From NCBI RefSeq assembly GCF_027172205.1, contig NC_070603.1, positions 34,901,001 through 34,965,000 on the forward strand: DNA of 64,000 bases. The letters are read 5' to 3'. Within the stretch, counting starts at the first letter, position 1. Every line of letters begins with the position of its first letter. Under the pieces are notes generated by a model. The model had not been told where the DNA came from. It saw only the letters and a list, made by a program, of their open reading frames with translations, and searched no databases. The stretch is from Podarcis raffonei (lineage: Eukaryota > Chordata > Lepidosauria > Squamata > Lacertidae). The translations under genes and the position numbers were made by a program. Shown here piece by piece: positions 11,766 through 24,400 of this stretch.

Positions 11766-11980
11766 TAGTGGTACCTCGGGTTAAGAACTTAATTCGTTCT
11801 GGAGGTCCGTTCTTAACCTGAAACTGTTCTTAACCTGAGGTACCACTTTAGCTAATGGGGCCTCCCACTGCCACCGCACAATTTCTGTTCTCATCCTGAA
11901 GCAAAGTTCTTAACCCGAGGTACTATTTATGGGTTAGAGGAGTCTGTAACCTGAAGTGTCTGTAACCCGAGGTACCACTG
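11766..11980 (+). mobile_element. Tigger-like MITE, copy C
   Basis: Family termini (first base changed to T) with TA flanks at 11764-11765 and 11981-11982. Full length, same orientation as copy A. Confidence 0.75.
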
Positions 11981-12696
11981 TACATTGCAAAAATGTACAA
12001 GACACATGGAGAGGATGAGCCTTCATGGCATTATATCTCCAGAGTGTCTGTCCTCGCTTCTCTCATAGCTTCAGCCGGCTTGAGTTCAGAACAGGCAGGA
12101 ATATATTCCCCAGCCTCTCCAGTCAGCAGCCAAGATGGATCTGCCTTTGCTCCCCTCTGCTCCTTGCAAAACAACACTCTTTCCCTGTCACCTCACACAC
12201 ATCCCATCACCTTGCCAGCCTGCCCATTCTCCTGTCTCTGTCCACTCCTCAGAGCTGGGGGGAAGGACAAGTTCTTTTGCATTGCCAATGGCCTGGTATT
12301 GTTTCCCAAAGGCTCTGCACTTAACCAGCTTGACACGGTCCCGCAGCTAGCATTTTCCCTCCCTGTCCCAAATATCAGCTAGATTCTGACATTCGTTAAT
12401 TTCTCAGAGGTTCCTCTCCTCCCCTCAGAAAACAACCTATAACATCGTGAACTGTTATAACATCATGAAAGCACAGATCAAAAACACAGCACTGGAAGCC
12501 CAGTAAACACCAGAGCACCAGGCCCGCCACACATAACATAACATGATATCACATGGATGTGATATCACATACATGTGACACCATACCGCAGCACCAGCGC
12601 ACCGGGCACCTCAGAGGCTCATGCCAGAGTGCAGAAGTTTCAGTCCTTCAGCGCAACCCTGCTGACAAACTCAGCACCCCTTGGATCTTCATGATA
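11981..12696. other. Intergenic, short ATATCACAT palindromes only
   Basis: No gene is recognised. At 12530-12585 a small cluster of direct and inverted GATATCACAT and CACATG words is present. Confidence 0.35.
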
Positions 12697-12927
12697 CAGT
12701 GGTACCTCAGGTTAAGAACTTAATTCGTTCTGGAGGTCCGTTCTTAACCTGAAACTGTTCTTAACCTGAGGTACCACTTTAGCTAATGGGGCCTCCCACT
12801 GCCGCCGCGCGATTTCTGTTCTCATCCTGAAGCAAAGTTCTTAACCTGAGGTACTATTTCTGGGTTAGCGGAGTCTGTAACCTGAAGCGTCTGTAACCTG
12901 AAACATCTGTAACCCGAGGTACCACTG
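12697..12927 (+). mobile_element. Tigger-like MITE, copy D
   Basis: Perfect family ends CAGTGGTACCTC and GAGGTACCACTG with TA on each side (12695-12696, 12928-12929). It carries one extra internal copy of the AACCTGAAACATCTGT unit near its 3' end compared with copies A and C. Confidence 0.8.
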
Positions 12928-12929
12928 TA

Positions 12930-13947
12930 CACGCAACTGGAGGAGGCCAATGGTCGAGAAGGCCAACCATTGACAGGAAGCCGAGTGAGGAGCCCGACTC
13001 TACACTTGCCCTCTTCCACCCACTGGCGGAGGAAGAGAGGGGAGAGGGGATGGCACACACACACACACACCCGTGCTGAGCGCCTCACCCACACAGGTGA
13101 TGTGCCACGCCCCCAGGATGCGCACCAGCCATGCCACGCCACGCCTGCTCTCTACCCCCCGTGCTGGAGCATGAAGCTCCGCCACTTCCAGCCACTCAAC
13201 ATTCAGGGGCCTGGCCCCTTGCCCCCAGATACTGAGGGACCAAAGACCCCTCAGCCCCCTGCGGTTGGTGCATCTGGTGAGTACGGTATGAGAATACCAA
13301 TGGAAAAGGCAAGGAAGCAGCTTTCAAATTCCATGTAATTGAACAGGATGTAACCAAAGGAACTTCTCTGATTCCTTCAAATTGAGGCCACTGCTTTGAA
13401 GCAATTAACATTAAGTAACCCATCACAGACATCTGTCCAGTACAGCATTTTGGCTATGTTCCTTCTTCTCCATTATCTGCCACCCAGAAAGCCCCAGGGA
13501 TCCATTTTCAATATGCATATGAAATGTGCAGTTGTGTTTCAATAACCGCAGCGTCAGAAGAGTGCTTCAACTTTCCATTAAGGAGATGGGTCCTTGCCAC
13601 TGCCTTCAGTTGTCGGCTTTTTCCTAATCATCCCCCACCCACCCCAAGTTTAGTTTTATTGGAAAGTGAACCAATAAAAAGAGGTGGAGCAGAAAGGGCA
13701 GAAGCTGCTCGCCTTACAGATCACTCTTCTTTCCCTGAAATGAAACTGTTGGTTGAGAATGATGACAAAGGACTTAGGGTGCTTCCAGACTGTCGCTCTT
13801 TTTCCAATGGGGAGTCAATCACATATGGGGAAATTCATGTTGTGCATTTAAGAACACAATAAGATCCTGAAAGATCAGGCCAATTGCCCATTTGATAGCA
13901 TTCTGTTCTCACAGGGGCCAGCCAGGCGACTGTAGAAAAACTGCAAG

Positions 13948-13986
<39 letters not shown>

Positions 13987-14114
13987 CTGAGAACCCCTCC
14001 TGTGGTTTCAAACAACTGGTATTCAGAAACATTACAGCCTCCGGGGTGTATATGGTGTTAGGGGAGGGGTGATACCTCTGCTGGGGGACATGTGGTGTGC
14101 CTTCTGGGGTAGTT
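12930..14114. other. Intergenic, simple repeats only
   Basis: No gene is recognised. It holds a short (CA)n at about 13053-13071, a decayed dispersed repeat at about 13855-13930, and an (AAT)n tract at about 13948-13986 that is not next to an obvious L2 remnant. Confidence 0.35.
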
Positions 14115-14770
14115 TGGCCACCTTTGGTCACCACCCTGAACTCAGCTCTCACCTGTGGCTCCTAGAAGCTGTCAGCATGTGACACCCCAGAAATGGCTTC
14201 AACTGGTTGGCTAAACCATGTGAGGGTAGCCAATGGGTCTCAAACCCATTGGTGAGTTAGGGACTTCCCCTGCATGTGAAAATATACTCTGGTGAGTTGA
14301 GCAGACAAGACCAAGAGTAGTTCCATTGGTCAAGAAGGCGGTTTCTGCATGTGCTGTAGGGGGAAGTGAGGGGCGGATGAGGCTCATCAACCTGGGAAGG
14401 CAGCCCATCTAGGAGTAGGAAAACTCTGATCCCAAACCTCCACTGCTTTGCTCATTCAAGAGAAAGGCTTCGAAAGTAAACCTTGAGGGAAAATCTGAAC
14501 CCACTGTCTTGAGGGACTTGTGGAGAAGAGAAGGCTAAAGAGTAAACCCTACACAAATCTGGAGTGGAGTCCTTAAGGCGGTTGGATGGCGCATTGTAAA
14601 CCTCCTTCCAGCAACTCCTGCACCTAAGCTGGTGCCAAACATATTGATCTGCTTTCCTTTGGACCACATCAGTGAGGCTGAGAGTGGGGTCGTGTCATCT
14701 GGGCAGCCCAGGACTCCCATACACACTGCCCAGGTTTGCGCCCAGGGAGGCCACTTTGGTGCTGCTAATG
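14115..14770 (-). repeat. Unclassified interspersed repeat, inverted partner of 9395-10815
   Basis: Reading the minus strand gives the less interrupted form of the repeat at 9.4-10.8 kb. It covers the segment with GACCACATCAGTGAGG (antisense) to GGCTCCTAGAAGCTGTCAGC. It has no coding match I recognise. Confidence 0.45.
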
Positions 14771-15262
14771 CAGTAAAAACAACACAGGAGGCAGCAGTTA
14801 TGAGTTACCGGTCTCTGCGGCCACAGCAGGCACTGTGATTCTCAAGTGGTTTTACTTCACCCACGAATGTGCACTCCATTACCTCTCAATGGAGTCAAAC
14901 AACTGCCTCCAACCATGGAGGCAGAGCTTTAGATTGGATTAGATGGTCTTGTACAACAGACCTCCCTCTCCAAAAGGCCAGACTTTTTTCCAATAAGGAT
15001 AGGGAACAGGGGAACGTGCTGGAAAGTATGGGATAGAGCTCGCTTTGACGCAACGTCATCTAACCTCCATGCCAACAGATCAGAATGAACGCTCATTAAA
15101 CAGCCAACATGGTCTAACCACCCAGAAAATAGATCAGGGTGAATGCTCAAAAAATAGGATGTTGGGGACCGCCTCAATAATGGAAAACAAGTGGGACCAA
15201 CAGCCTACATTGCCCTGTGAAATGCTGCTCTTCAGAACTGGAAATACTCTGTTCCCCCAGTA

Positions 15263-15504
15263 CAGTGGTACCTCGGGTTACAGATGCTTCAGGTTACAGA
15301 CGCTTCAGGTTACAGACTCGGCTAACCCAGAAATAGTACCTTGGGTTAAGAACTTTGCTTCAGGATGAGAACAGAAATCGCACAACGGTGGCATGGAGGC
15401 CGCAGGAGGCCCCATTAGCTAAAGTGGTACCTCAGGTTAAGAACAGTTTCAGGTTAAGAACAGACCTCCAGAACAAATTAAGTTCTTAACCCGAGGTACC
15501 ACTG
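15263..15504 (-). mobile_element. Tigger-like MITE, copy E
   Basis: Perfect ends CAGTGGTACCTCGGGTTACA and CCGAGGTACCACTG with TA flanks at 15261-15262 and 15505-15506. It lies 407 bases upstream of the start codon of receptor copy 2. Confidence 0.8.
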
Positions 15505-15616
15505 TATTACATCCAGCGTTCTCTGCTCACTGAACACACTCAGTCCTCATTGGACTGGTGCCTTCCTCTCGGGCATGGGTGGCACACTTTTGGTTCCCTA
15601 AGCAATGGCCCTCATA

Positions 15617-15700
15617 AAAACTTTAGGGAAGTTTTTAACGTTTGATGTTTCATCGTGTTTTCAATATTCTGTTGGGAGCCGCCCAGAGTGGCTACCTTGG
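15617..15700 (+). repeat. L2-like LINE 3' UTR fragment
   Basis: GGGAAGTTTTTAACG and GGGAGCCGCCCAGAGTGGCT match the L2 3' end found elsewhere in the window. No tail is preserved. Confidence 0.5.
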
Positions 15701-15910
15701 TGTGAGAAAAGTGCTCTTCCTGTTTACAGGAAATAAAGTATTAATAATTTCAAAGAAGCTCGCTCCCAAGAGGGCTTTCGTGTGAGACTTTGACCAAAGT
15801 TTATAGTGTGCACTTCATCCCTGCAAGGTTTAAAATTCATTGATGCCTCCTCATTCGGCTCCTTGCACAGCCTCCGCAGTCTGTTGCCATCTCTCAGGTG
15901 CAGAAGAAGA

Positions 15911-18900
15911 ATGTGGAAATCGTTTGTCTGTTGTGCCCTTTTTGCTCTGTTCCCAGGTAAGACTCTTTTTCCTATGATGACGGTCTAAGGGATGGGTTAG
16001 TGTCTGAATTAGGAACAGTGATTTTGCTCTCATATGTTGCCATCCGTAATAGGCAGTTAGTGAGAAAGGCTGTTCCTGCTTTGAGTGGTGGTTAGGAATA
16101 AGAAAACTTTTCATTCCATTTGCAGTAGGAATTGCCTTCACATGGAACTGTTCACATCACAGTGTGGTTGAATATCTGAATATTTCTAACGACAACAAGC
16201 TCCTCCTGTATACCAGACCCAAGAAGGACTGGAGAAAACCTTTGACTGTCGAGTTGGATTTTACTCTCGTCTCTATCCTGGCAGTGGTAAGACGCCAAAA
16301 TCTCCGGCGAGCTTCACACTTCAAACAAGCGAGGAGGAGGGAATTTTATAATTTGGGGGTGATCCAGACAAAGTGAAGCATTTTTATGTTCCACTGATTT
16401 CAAGTTAAAGAGTTAAGCCCGTCAATTTCGGAAGGTGCATCACTGTGGATGGGTTGTGCCCCTTCTGTTTTTGTTTCTTTACAGGTAGAGAAGTTGCAAG
16501 TGATTACAACTTACTTCTGGCTGTTTGTGGTAAGGCTCTCTTTTTTATCATATTGTACTAGCCCTTGGTTTGTCCAGCTGAGCTTGAATCTTGGTAAGGA
16601 AAAGGAATGGGGCTGAGTGCTTCCCATTTCCAAGAAATGGACCAGTTGCCTGACCTAGAAAGGGTCTCACTCCTTTTGGAGGAGCAATCTTAGGGTGCTC
16701 CTGGATCCAATTTTGTTGCTGAAGGCCCAGATGAATATTGTGTCTAGGATAACCTTTTGCCAACTTCAGCTGGTACAGCAGCTATGGCCATTCCTGGACC
16801 GAGATAGCTTGACCCATAGCAGACCCATAACTTCACAACTGAATGACTGCAATGCACTCTTTGTGGGGCTCCCCTTATGGTTGGTCTGGAAACTGCAGTT
16901 AGTGCAGAACGGTGCAGCACGATTGCTAACAGGAGTGAAATCCTGGACCACATTATATTTCTGCTTCAAGATCTGCAGTAGCCACCGGATTGCTGAGTGG
17001 GCCAAATTCAATATTTTACTATAAGTATATAAAGCCATTAAGAATTTGGAAACCATTTACTTGACAGAGCACCTACATACCTATTTGACCACTTTGATCT
17101 GCAGAGCTTGCACAGTAACAAATGCTATACCATGTTTGTTCCACATTTGTGAGAAGTCAGTATTTCAATGTGACAGCAAGCACCTTCATTATACTGATTT
17201 AAAGGTAAAGGTAAAGGGACCCTTGACCATTAGGTCCAGTCATGACCGACTCTGGGGTTGCGGCGCTCACCTCGCTTTATTGGCCGAGGGAGCCGGCGTA
17301 CAGCTTCTGAGTCATGTGGCCAGCATGACTAAGCCACTTCTGGCGAACCAGAGCAGCGCACGGAAACGCTGTTTACCTTCCTGCCAGAAGGAAGGTAAAC
17401 ATTTTGATGTGCTTTCGAACTGCAAGGTTTGCAGGAGCAGGGACCGAGCAATGGGAGCTCACCCCGTCACGGGGATTCGAACCGACGACCTTCTGATCGG
17501 CAAGTCCTAGGCTCTGTGGTTTAACCCACAGCGCCACCCGCGTCCCTTTATACTGATTTAGATGCCTACTAAAACATTTTTATTTCTACAAGCCTATTTG
17601 CACATATCTTTTACTTGATTGTTGGGTTTTTTTAATGCTGATCTTCTCTGGCTGTTATTAATAGTCATTGCTTTATGTCCACTGCTCAGAGATTTTATCA
17701 ATTCTCCTAAATAAGCAAACTGAGATGTTGTACACTAATCTTTTTGCTCACTCAACTCTGTAATGTAGAAATGGAGAAATGACTTTGTGTCATGGAATTC
17801 CTCTGACTTCTGTGGCATTACCCATCTCACTCTCCCAGCGGATAAATTCTGGATCCCTGAAATCTCTATAGAAGAACAGTAAGGATCATTTATTCCATTG
17901 GCAACTTATTTAAAGCAATGCTTATGTTGATTTCTCCCCTTCCCTCCCAAAAAAGCTTTAGCAGCTCCAACCTTCTGAATACTAAATAAGTGTTGTTTGC
18001 AGATGAAATGATGGTTTAAGCTTTGGGAAACACCCACAAATAGTTAGATGAAGTTAGAAAATTTAAAATTCATGCTAGAGAGTAAACAAATGGCTATATT
18101 GGTGGTAGCAATGGTGATAAGTTAATTAGACTTGTTAGTTACTAGTTACCCAAAGGTCTCCAAGTGACTTGCAACACATTTGAAAACATTAAAATAAATA
18201 CATTATATCAGAGATTTTCAACCTTTTTGAGTCCACGGCTCCCTTAACCAACTATGTTCTTTCTGTGGCACCCCTGTGGGGCTCAGGAGCCCAGTTACGT
18301 CACACTTTGCCTGCAGAGCTGGCAGCCCCTCACCCTTTTTCGAACACCCTTCCTTGTGGAGTGTTCCTTCAGCCTCTTCTCCCCTCTCCTTGGGAGTCCT
18401 CCGGGCAGCTGGTCTCTGAGCTGCCCCCCATCCCACCCCAAAGAGAGGTGCCTCTCAGAGGCACCATTCAGCTGGGGAGCTGGTAGCCAGGGCTGCTGCA
18501 ACAAACAGCCGTGTAAGCCTTTGGGAGGCAGAGGCACAAGAGGGCATCAGAGGAGGGAGGGAAGGAAAGAGGGACAGAGGCCAGGGTTGCCCTGCGGCAC
18601 CCCTGACCATCATTCGAGGCACCCCAGGGTGCCACAGCACATTGGTTGTAAACCACTGCATTATACCATAAAAGCAAAACAACCCCCACAGGAAAACTAT
18701 AGCAACACACTAGTAATGGTGATGTCTTCCCTCTCCCAACTATCTGGGGCATTTGTGGTCTTCAGTCAATTTTGATCCCTGGAGTGTTTGCCTGTCTTGA
18801 TACTTCACATGAGTTTGGTTTAGACAAAGGTAAACACAATTGATTTCAGCTGGACAGAGGTAAGATGATTTTAATTCTCCTGCTGAAATCGTCAATGGGG

Positions 18901-21396
18901 TGTAAACGTACTTAATTCTGCCTGGCCAGCTGCTTCCAGATCTTGAAAAGAGCTCAGATACTTTTAAGAGCTGTGGAGAATGTAAGATTCTGTGTGGCTT
19001 ATCCCACTAAAATTAATACCAGCTGTTTGGGTCGGATCTGTAGCTCTGTGGCATTAATTTGTGTGGCGGCATGCATTGTATTCTCTTGCTCTCTGTGCTT
19101 CTCCCACCCACCCACCCACCGCTGACCTGCTTATGCTTTTGTTGATGAAGAGAAAAGGAGTACATCGCAAATGAGTCTCGGCTGTCATTCTGCACAGTAC
19201 AGTGGTACCTCAGGTTAAGTACTTAATTCGTTCCGGAGGTCCATTCTTAACCTGAAACCGTTCTTAACCTGAAGCACCACTTTAGCTAATGGGGCCTCTT
19301 GTTGCTGCCGCGCCGCCGGAGCACGATTTCTGTTCTTATCCTGAAGCAAAGTTCTTAACCTGAAGCACTATTTCTGCATTAGCGGAGTCTGTAACCTGGA
19401 GCATATGTAACCTGAAGCGTATGTAACCCGAGGTACCACTGTACAAGCACTGCTCCCTGCACTGAGCCACCTTCATGGGTGACTTGAGCTTGTCGTCTCC
19501 CTTTTCAATTCTTGAGGTAGTAGTAGTGTTAAAACTGTTGCCCTTGGACAAATCCATAAGGAAATGGCAGGAGGGAGAAGGAGACACAGTCAGGCTGCGA
19601 TTGGCAGGGAGGGAACTTAACCCGTTCCTCTTGAGCAGTGTATTTTCAACACAAAAAGAACCTCTCTTCAGATTTCAGCCTCAATGCAGGACTGTTAGGG
19701 GTGCTGCTGACAGGGGGAAGATGTGGCAGGCGACAGGGGGCCAGGACTCCACCCTGGGACTCTTATGTTGTAGGCAAGAGTTACATGCCCTAAGTTTACT
19801 ATAGAAGTATTTAACTGGAGGTTACTACAAAGACTAGCCGATAGGGTGATATGGGGGGAATATGCCATATATATATATATATATATTCCAGAACTGCCTG
19901 CCTTAGCTTTACATTTTCAGTTCCTTGTTAATACTGTTTATGTTACAAGCATCTTATAAATTACTCTGCAACCTACTTGTAATATGCTTTAAATATTTCA
20001 GTCTTTAGGATTGAGGGCTCCTCCAGACTGGTGTTTTTTACAGGTGTATTCTGTAACGTGTTATTAACATAAGAATAGTGGTGGTCCACACATCTCTCAG
20101 CGTTATTGGTTGTTCTGTGATTTCCCCCCAATGTTATTGCACTATTGCCGTCTGGAGGGACACTCTTTTGCTATAGCGCAACAAAACCAAGACGAAACAA
20201 AAAAGGAACATTTAAGGGTGCAAAAAGTTGCAGGATTCCAGCGGGAAGCCACAGGACATGCACTGATTAGAAATAAAGCAGCCCAGGAACTTTTGCATGT
20301 GCAAATAGTATTAAAAACATTATCACGTATAACCAACCCAATACCAAATAATCAAAAATGCAGAGAGAGAGAAAAGGACATTGGGATGGCGAGGGGCAGG
20401 GAAAGCTGCGAAAGGGTTACCTGAACTAAAACAAGTGATTCCAAGCCTGTTGCTTAATCTCTTGGTCCTTAATGGCAATGTTTCAGGGCCAATGAAGAGA
20501 AGTCCAGAACCAGCCCATTCCTTCGCGTTTCTTCCAGTGGAGACATGATGCAGCACCAGGCTTTTCACCTGACATCATCTTGCAGTCTGCACATCTTCAC
20601 GTTTCCTTTTGATAAGCAGGCTTGCAACATAACTGTGCTCTCCCCCATGCATTCAGGTAAGCCGTAAACAGCACATTATTCTCTCGAGTACGATTGCTGC
20701 TTGACATTGGCGCCAACTTGAACAAAATATTGGGGGGCGCCCCCACCACCACCAGCACAGCCTCCCAAACAAATGTTGCTCCCCCTTGACTCCACCTGTT
20801 TTGATGACAGGTGCAAAAGAAAAGGGGGAGGGGAAAGTAAGACACCACACCATGGTTGAGGGGAGGGATTTTGTTGCACAGTAGCCCCTAATCTGCTTTA
20901 ATTGCACAACCAGAATTTGCTGGTATGAAAATTGATCCCACCCACAAAATGGCAGAAGTCTGGAAGTGGCCATGGTAGGAGGAGGTTTTAGCCCGTAAGG
21001 GCACAAGAAGAGTCCTGATGGGTCTGACCAAAGGCCTAACTGGCCCAGAATCCCATTTCCCACAGCATCCAATCAGATGCTAAAGGGAAGCCTGTAAGCA
21101 GGACGTGAGGAAACAGCACTAAGCAACCAGCATGGCTTTTCCTGTCCTCATTGCAGTTCTACTACACAGTAGTACCTCGGGTTACAGACGCTTCAGGTTT
21201 ACAGACACCACTAACACAGAAATAGTACCTCGGGTTAAGAACTTTGCTTCAGGATGAGAACAGAAATTGTGTGGTGGTGGCACGGCAGCAGCAGGAGGCC
21301 CCATTAGCTAAAGTGGTGCCTCAGGTTAAGAACAGTTTCAGGTTAAGAACAGACCTCTAGAATGAATTAAGTTCTTAACCCGAGGTACCACTGTAC

Positions 21397-21444
<48 letters not shown>

Positions 21445-24400
21445 TGTTAGCAACCGAGGAAAGTTGGAGTTTTTTAGGCACCTTCAGCCAAAAAAAGAGG
21501 AAAATGTAATTTACCACATATAGTACCAGAAAATAGGAACTGTCCCTGATAAATAGAAAGAGTTGGCGAATATGAGTTAGCATTGCTGAATTATTACTAT
21601 ATCGCACAAAGCATTTTAAGAGTTTAGGTCTCCTTTGTTTGGATGGTGGAGTGGGGAGGTTATGTAGAGGCTACAAGGAAAACAGAACCCCATCTTAAGC
21701 TGCTGTCCCTTTGTTTTTTTCTCGCTCCAGATAAGGAAGTGGAAATGTCGAACAAAACGTTTTCCACTAAATTGGATGCCAAAGATCGCAACCTATACTT
21801 AACCAACGGGGAGTGGAAGTACAACAACATCATTGTTTCCCGTGATACCATGACTGGTCTTGAGATGAACTATAGTACGGTGACTTACCAGGTATATAAG
21901 ACTGATGAGTTGCTCATCAGTGCTTTGACTTCCATTGTTTAACAGGAAACATTCTGCAGATTGCATTGTTTCAATGAAATTCTGTTGTTGCTACGGAGGA
22001 TTCTTCTTCAAGAAATACTGTTAAGTCACTGGTGGTCACAACGTGTGGCATAAGAGCCCAGAAACAGAATACCGATCGCCTCAGGGACTCACTATCCCCA
22101 ATTATGTATTACCCATTTCATTTTAGATCCTATGGAAGAGACAGGTTGCGAAGTAAAATAATACCCTCCAATTTTCCAAAGGCGGTCCCAGAATTACGAA
22201 AGCCATCCCAGCTTCTGATTTGATCCCGGAATGTCTCTATTCCCCTGCCAGCACTGCCACCACCGAGCTTGGGGGGAGAGGGGAGAATGAGCCGGCACTT
22301 GTTCCAAGTGACCATTATGGGGGCAGTGGTGGCTGTGAGGGAGCCTCCCATTGCCTCTCTATAGCCGCTGCTGCTGGCCTCCTCCTTTGGGCAGCTCATA
22401 GTAGCTCCTGGAGAGCAGGTGAGGAGAAGAGGCTCAGTGTGGTGTAGTGGTTACGAACGGTAGACTCGTAATCTGGTGAACCAGGTTCGCTTCCCTGCTC
22501 CTCCATATGCAGCTGCTGGGTGACCTTGGGCTAGTCACACTTCTTTGAAGTCTCTCAGCCCCACTCACCTCACAGAGTGTTTGTTGTGGGGGAGGAAGGG
22601 AAAGGAGAATGTGAGCCGCTTTGAGACTCCTTCAGGTAGTGATAAAGCGGCATATCAAATCCAAACTCTTCTTCTTCTTGAGCCCCATATGACATATCAG
22701 CTGTGAGGGGCAGGCAGAGGACAGGGCTGCCCTGGGTGGGCAGATAGGCAGAGCAGAACACAAGGAATCTTGATTATTATTTTTTAATGCTTTTGTGTCC
22801 ATGCCCCTTTCTAAAATTTATTTATTGCTGTTTTTCTTTTGCTAAATCTACCAAAGAATAAAATAAAATAAAATTGGGATTACAGAATATTATCTGCAGG
22901 GGGGGGTCTGTGTGCTGTGTCCCTTTTGTGTAGTGGTGGCACTTGCCCTCCTTCTGACAGGAAATGCTCTGCGGCGGGACACCACAAAATGGGGTGTCGA
23001 GGAGGGTAAATTGGGGGGAATGAGAAATGACCCTATTTTCATCTGAGTAATGTTGGAGGGTATGAGTAAAATGCCTATCAGATGCCTGGACCACAGTCTG
23101 GAGAAGGGAATGGCCTTTATTCTAAGAAAGCATGGGATTTCTTGGATGTTTATAATCTGGGCTTCCTTAATAAGAAGATGGAGTTGTTATGCAGAGGTGT
23201 TCTTTGTGCAGGAAGTGGGGAGCTGGCTGAGCACGCAACCTGAAACATGACTCGGCATCTTCTGCAATGCATGATAGATCCTTGACAGAAAAGTCAATGC
23301 AGAAGGATTGTCTGAAGGAGAAAGTTGGAAGAGTCCCTAGCCTCAGTGACCCACTGGAACACCTGTTTCGGTTCAATGGGGGGGGGGGAGATAAACAACC
23401 CCTAGCTGTCAAGTTTTGAAAATTAGGGGATGACTCCATGTTGCAATCAAATCCCACTTGCGTTTGTTGTTATCTTCAAGCAGTTTGATGTGTTTTTAAT
23501 CTCTCAACAGATTTTTATGCAGAGGCGTCCTATTCTGTATGTGCTGAATCTGATCATCCCAACCGCTGTTCTCTTCTTCCTGGATATGGCTGTTTCCTTC
23601 ACTTCTGCCAGTGATTCTGAAAAGATCAACGTCAAGATCACATTGATCCTAGAAGTCTCTTTTTTGTCGCTGATTCTAAATAGTATTCTGCCAGCATCCT
23701 CAGATGACCCCCCTATAATAGGTAAGCAATAGTAATTTCAAGTGGACGTATAATCAACTCGCGCTGCCAGGAAACAAAGTATATTATATATGAGCTATAT
23801 TATAGAATACTCTCTTGTCCTGAGGAACCTTCACAGCGCAATCCTATGCATGTCTACTCAGAAGCAACTACTAAGTTCAGTGGGCTTACTCCCAGATAAA
23901 TAGGTATAGGATTACAACCTCGGATATCCTTCTGGCAAAACTTTGCACAAGGCAATTCTAGCTAGAAGACATGGGCTGATTTTTTTGCAATCAGTACTGT
24001 GGCTGTGTACACACCAGGGGCACCAGATCCTGGGAGCCGAGCTCTTTTGGGCCCCCTGAATATTTTTGTGGTGGAGGTAAACCCCCCACCCATGTCTGAA
24101 AAGGGTGGAGGCGAAGCGCGGAGCAAAATGCAGCATGGCGCCAGTTGCCGGCTCCTTCTCCTCCTGCTGATGCTTTGGAGGGGAAGGAGGGTCAAAGCAG
24201 CCTCCCATCGGTGGTGGCACCAGTAGAAGGCAGAGGAGGAGCTATCGGCCATTGAAGCTGTTGGACCGCCATATTTGACTCTACCCCGGCTCCTCCCAAC
24301 ATCCCATGTGTGTAACACTGGCTCTCCAATTGCCCTCGCAAGCTGGCACCTCTGGTATACACCATGCCTTTAAACCACATTGAAACACATGCTTTCCTTC

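Noticed and set aside
13835-14152. Frame with a poly-tyrosine run
   Set aside because: The run is only the translation of the (AAT)n microsatellite.
20022-20430. Possible DNA transposon in intron 4 of receptor copy 2
   Set aside because: The start resembles a common repeat opening, but I could not find matching ends or a target duplication.
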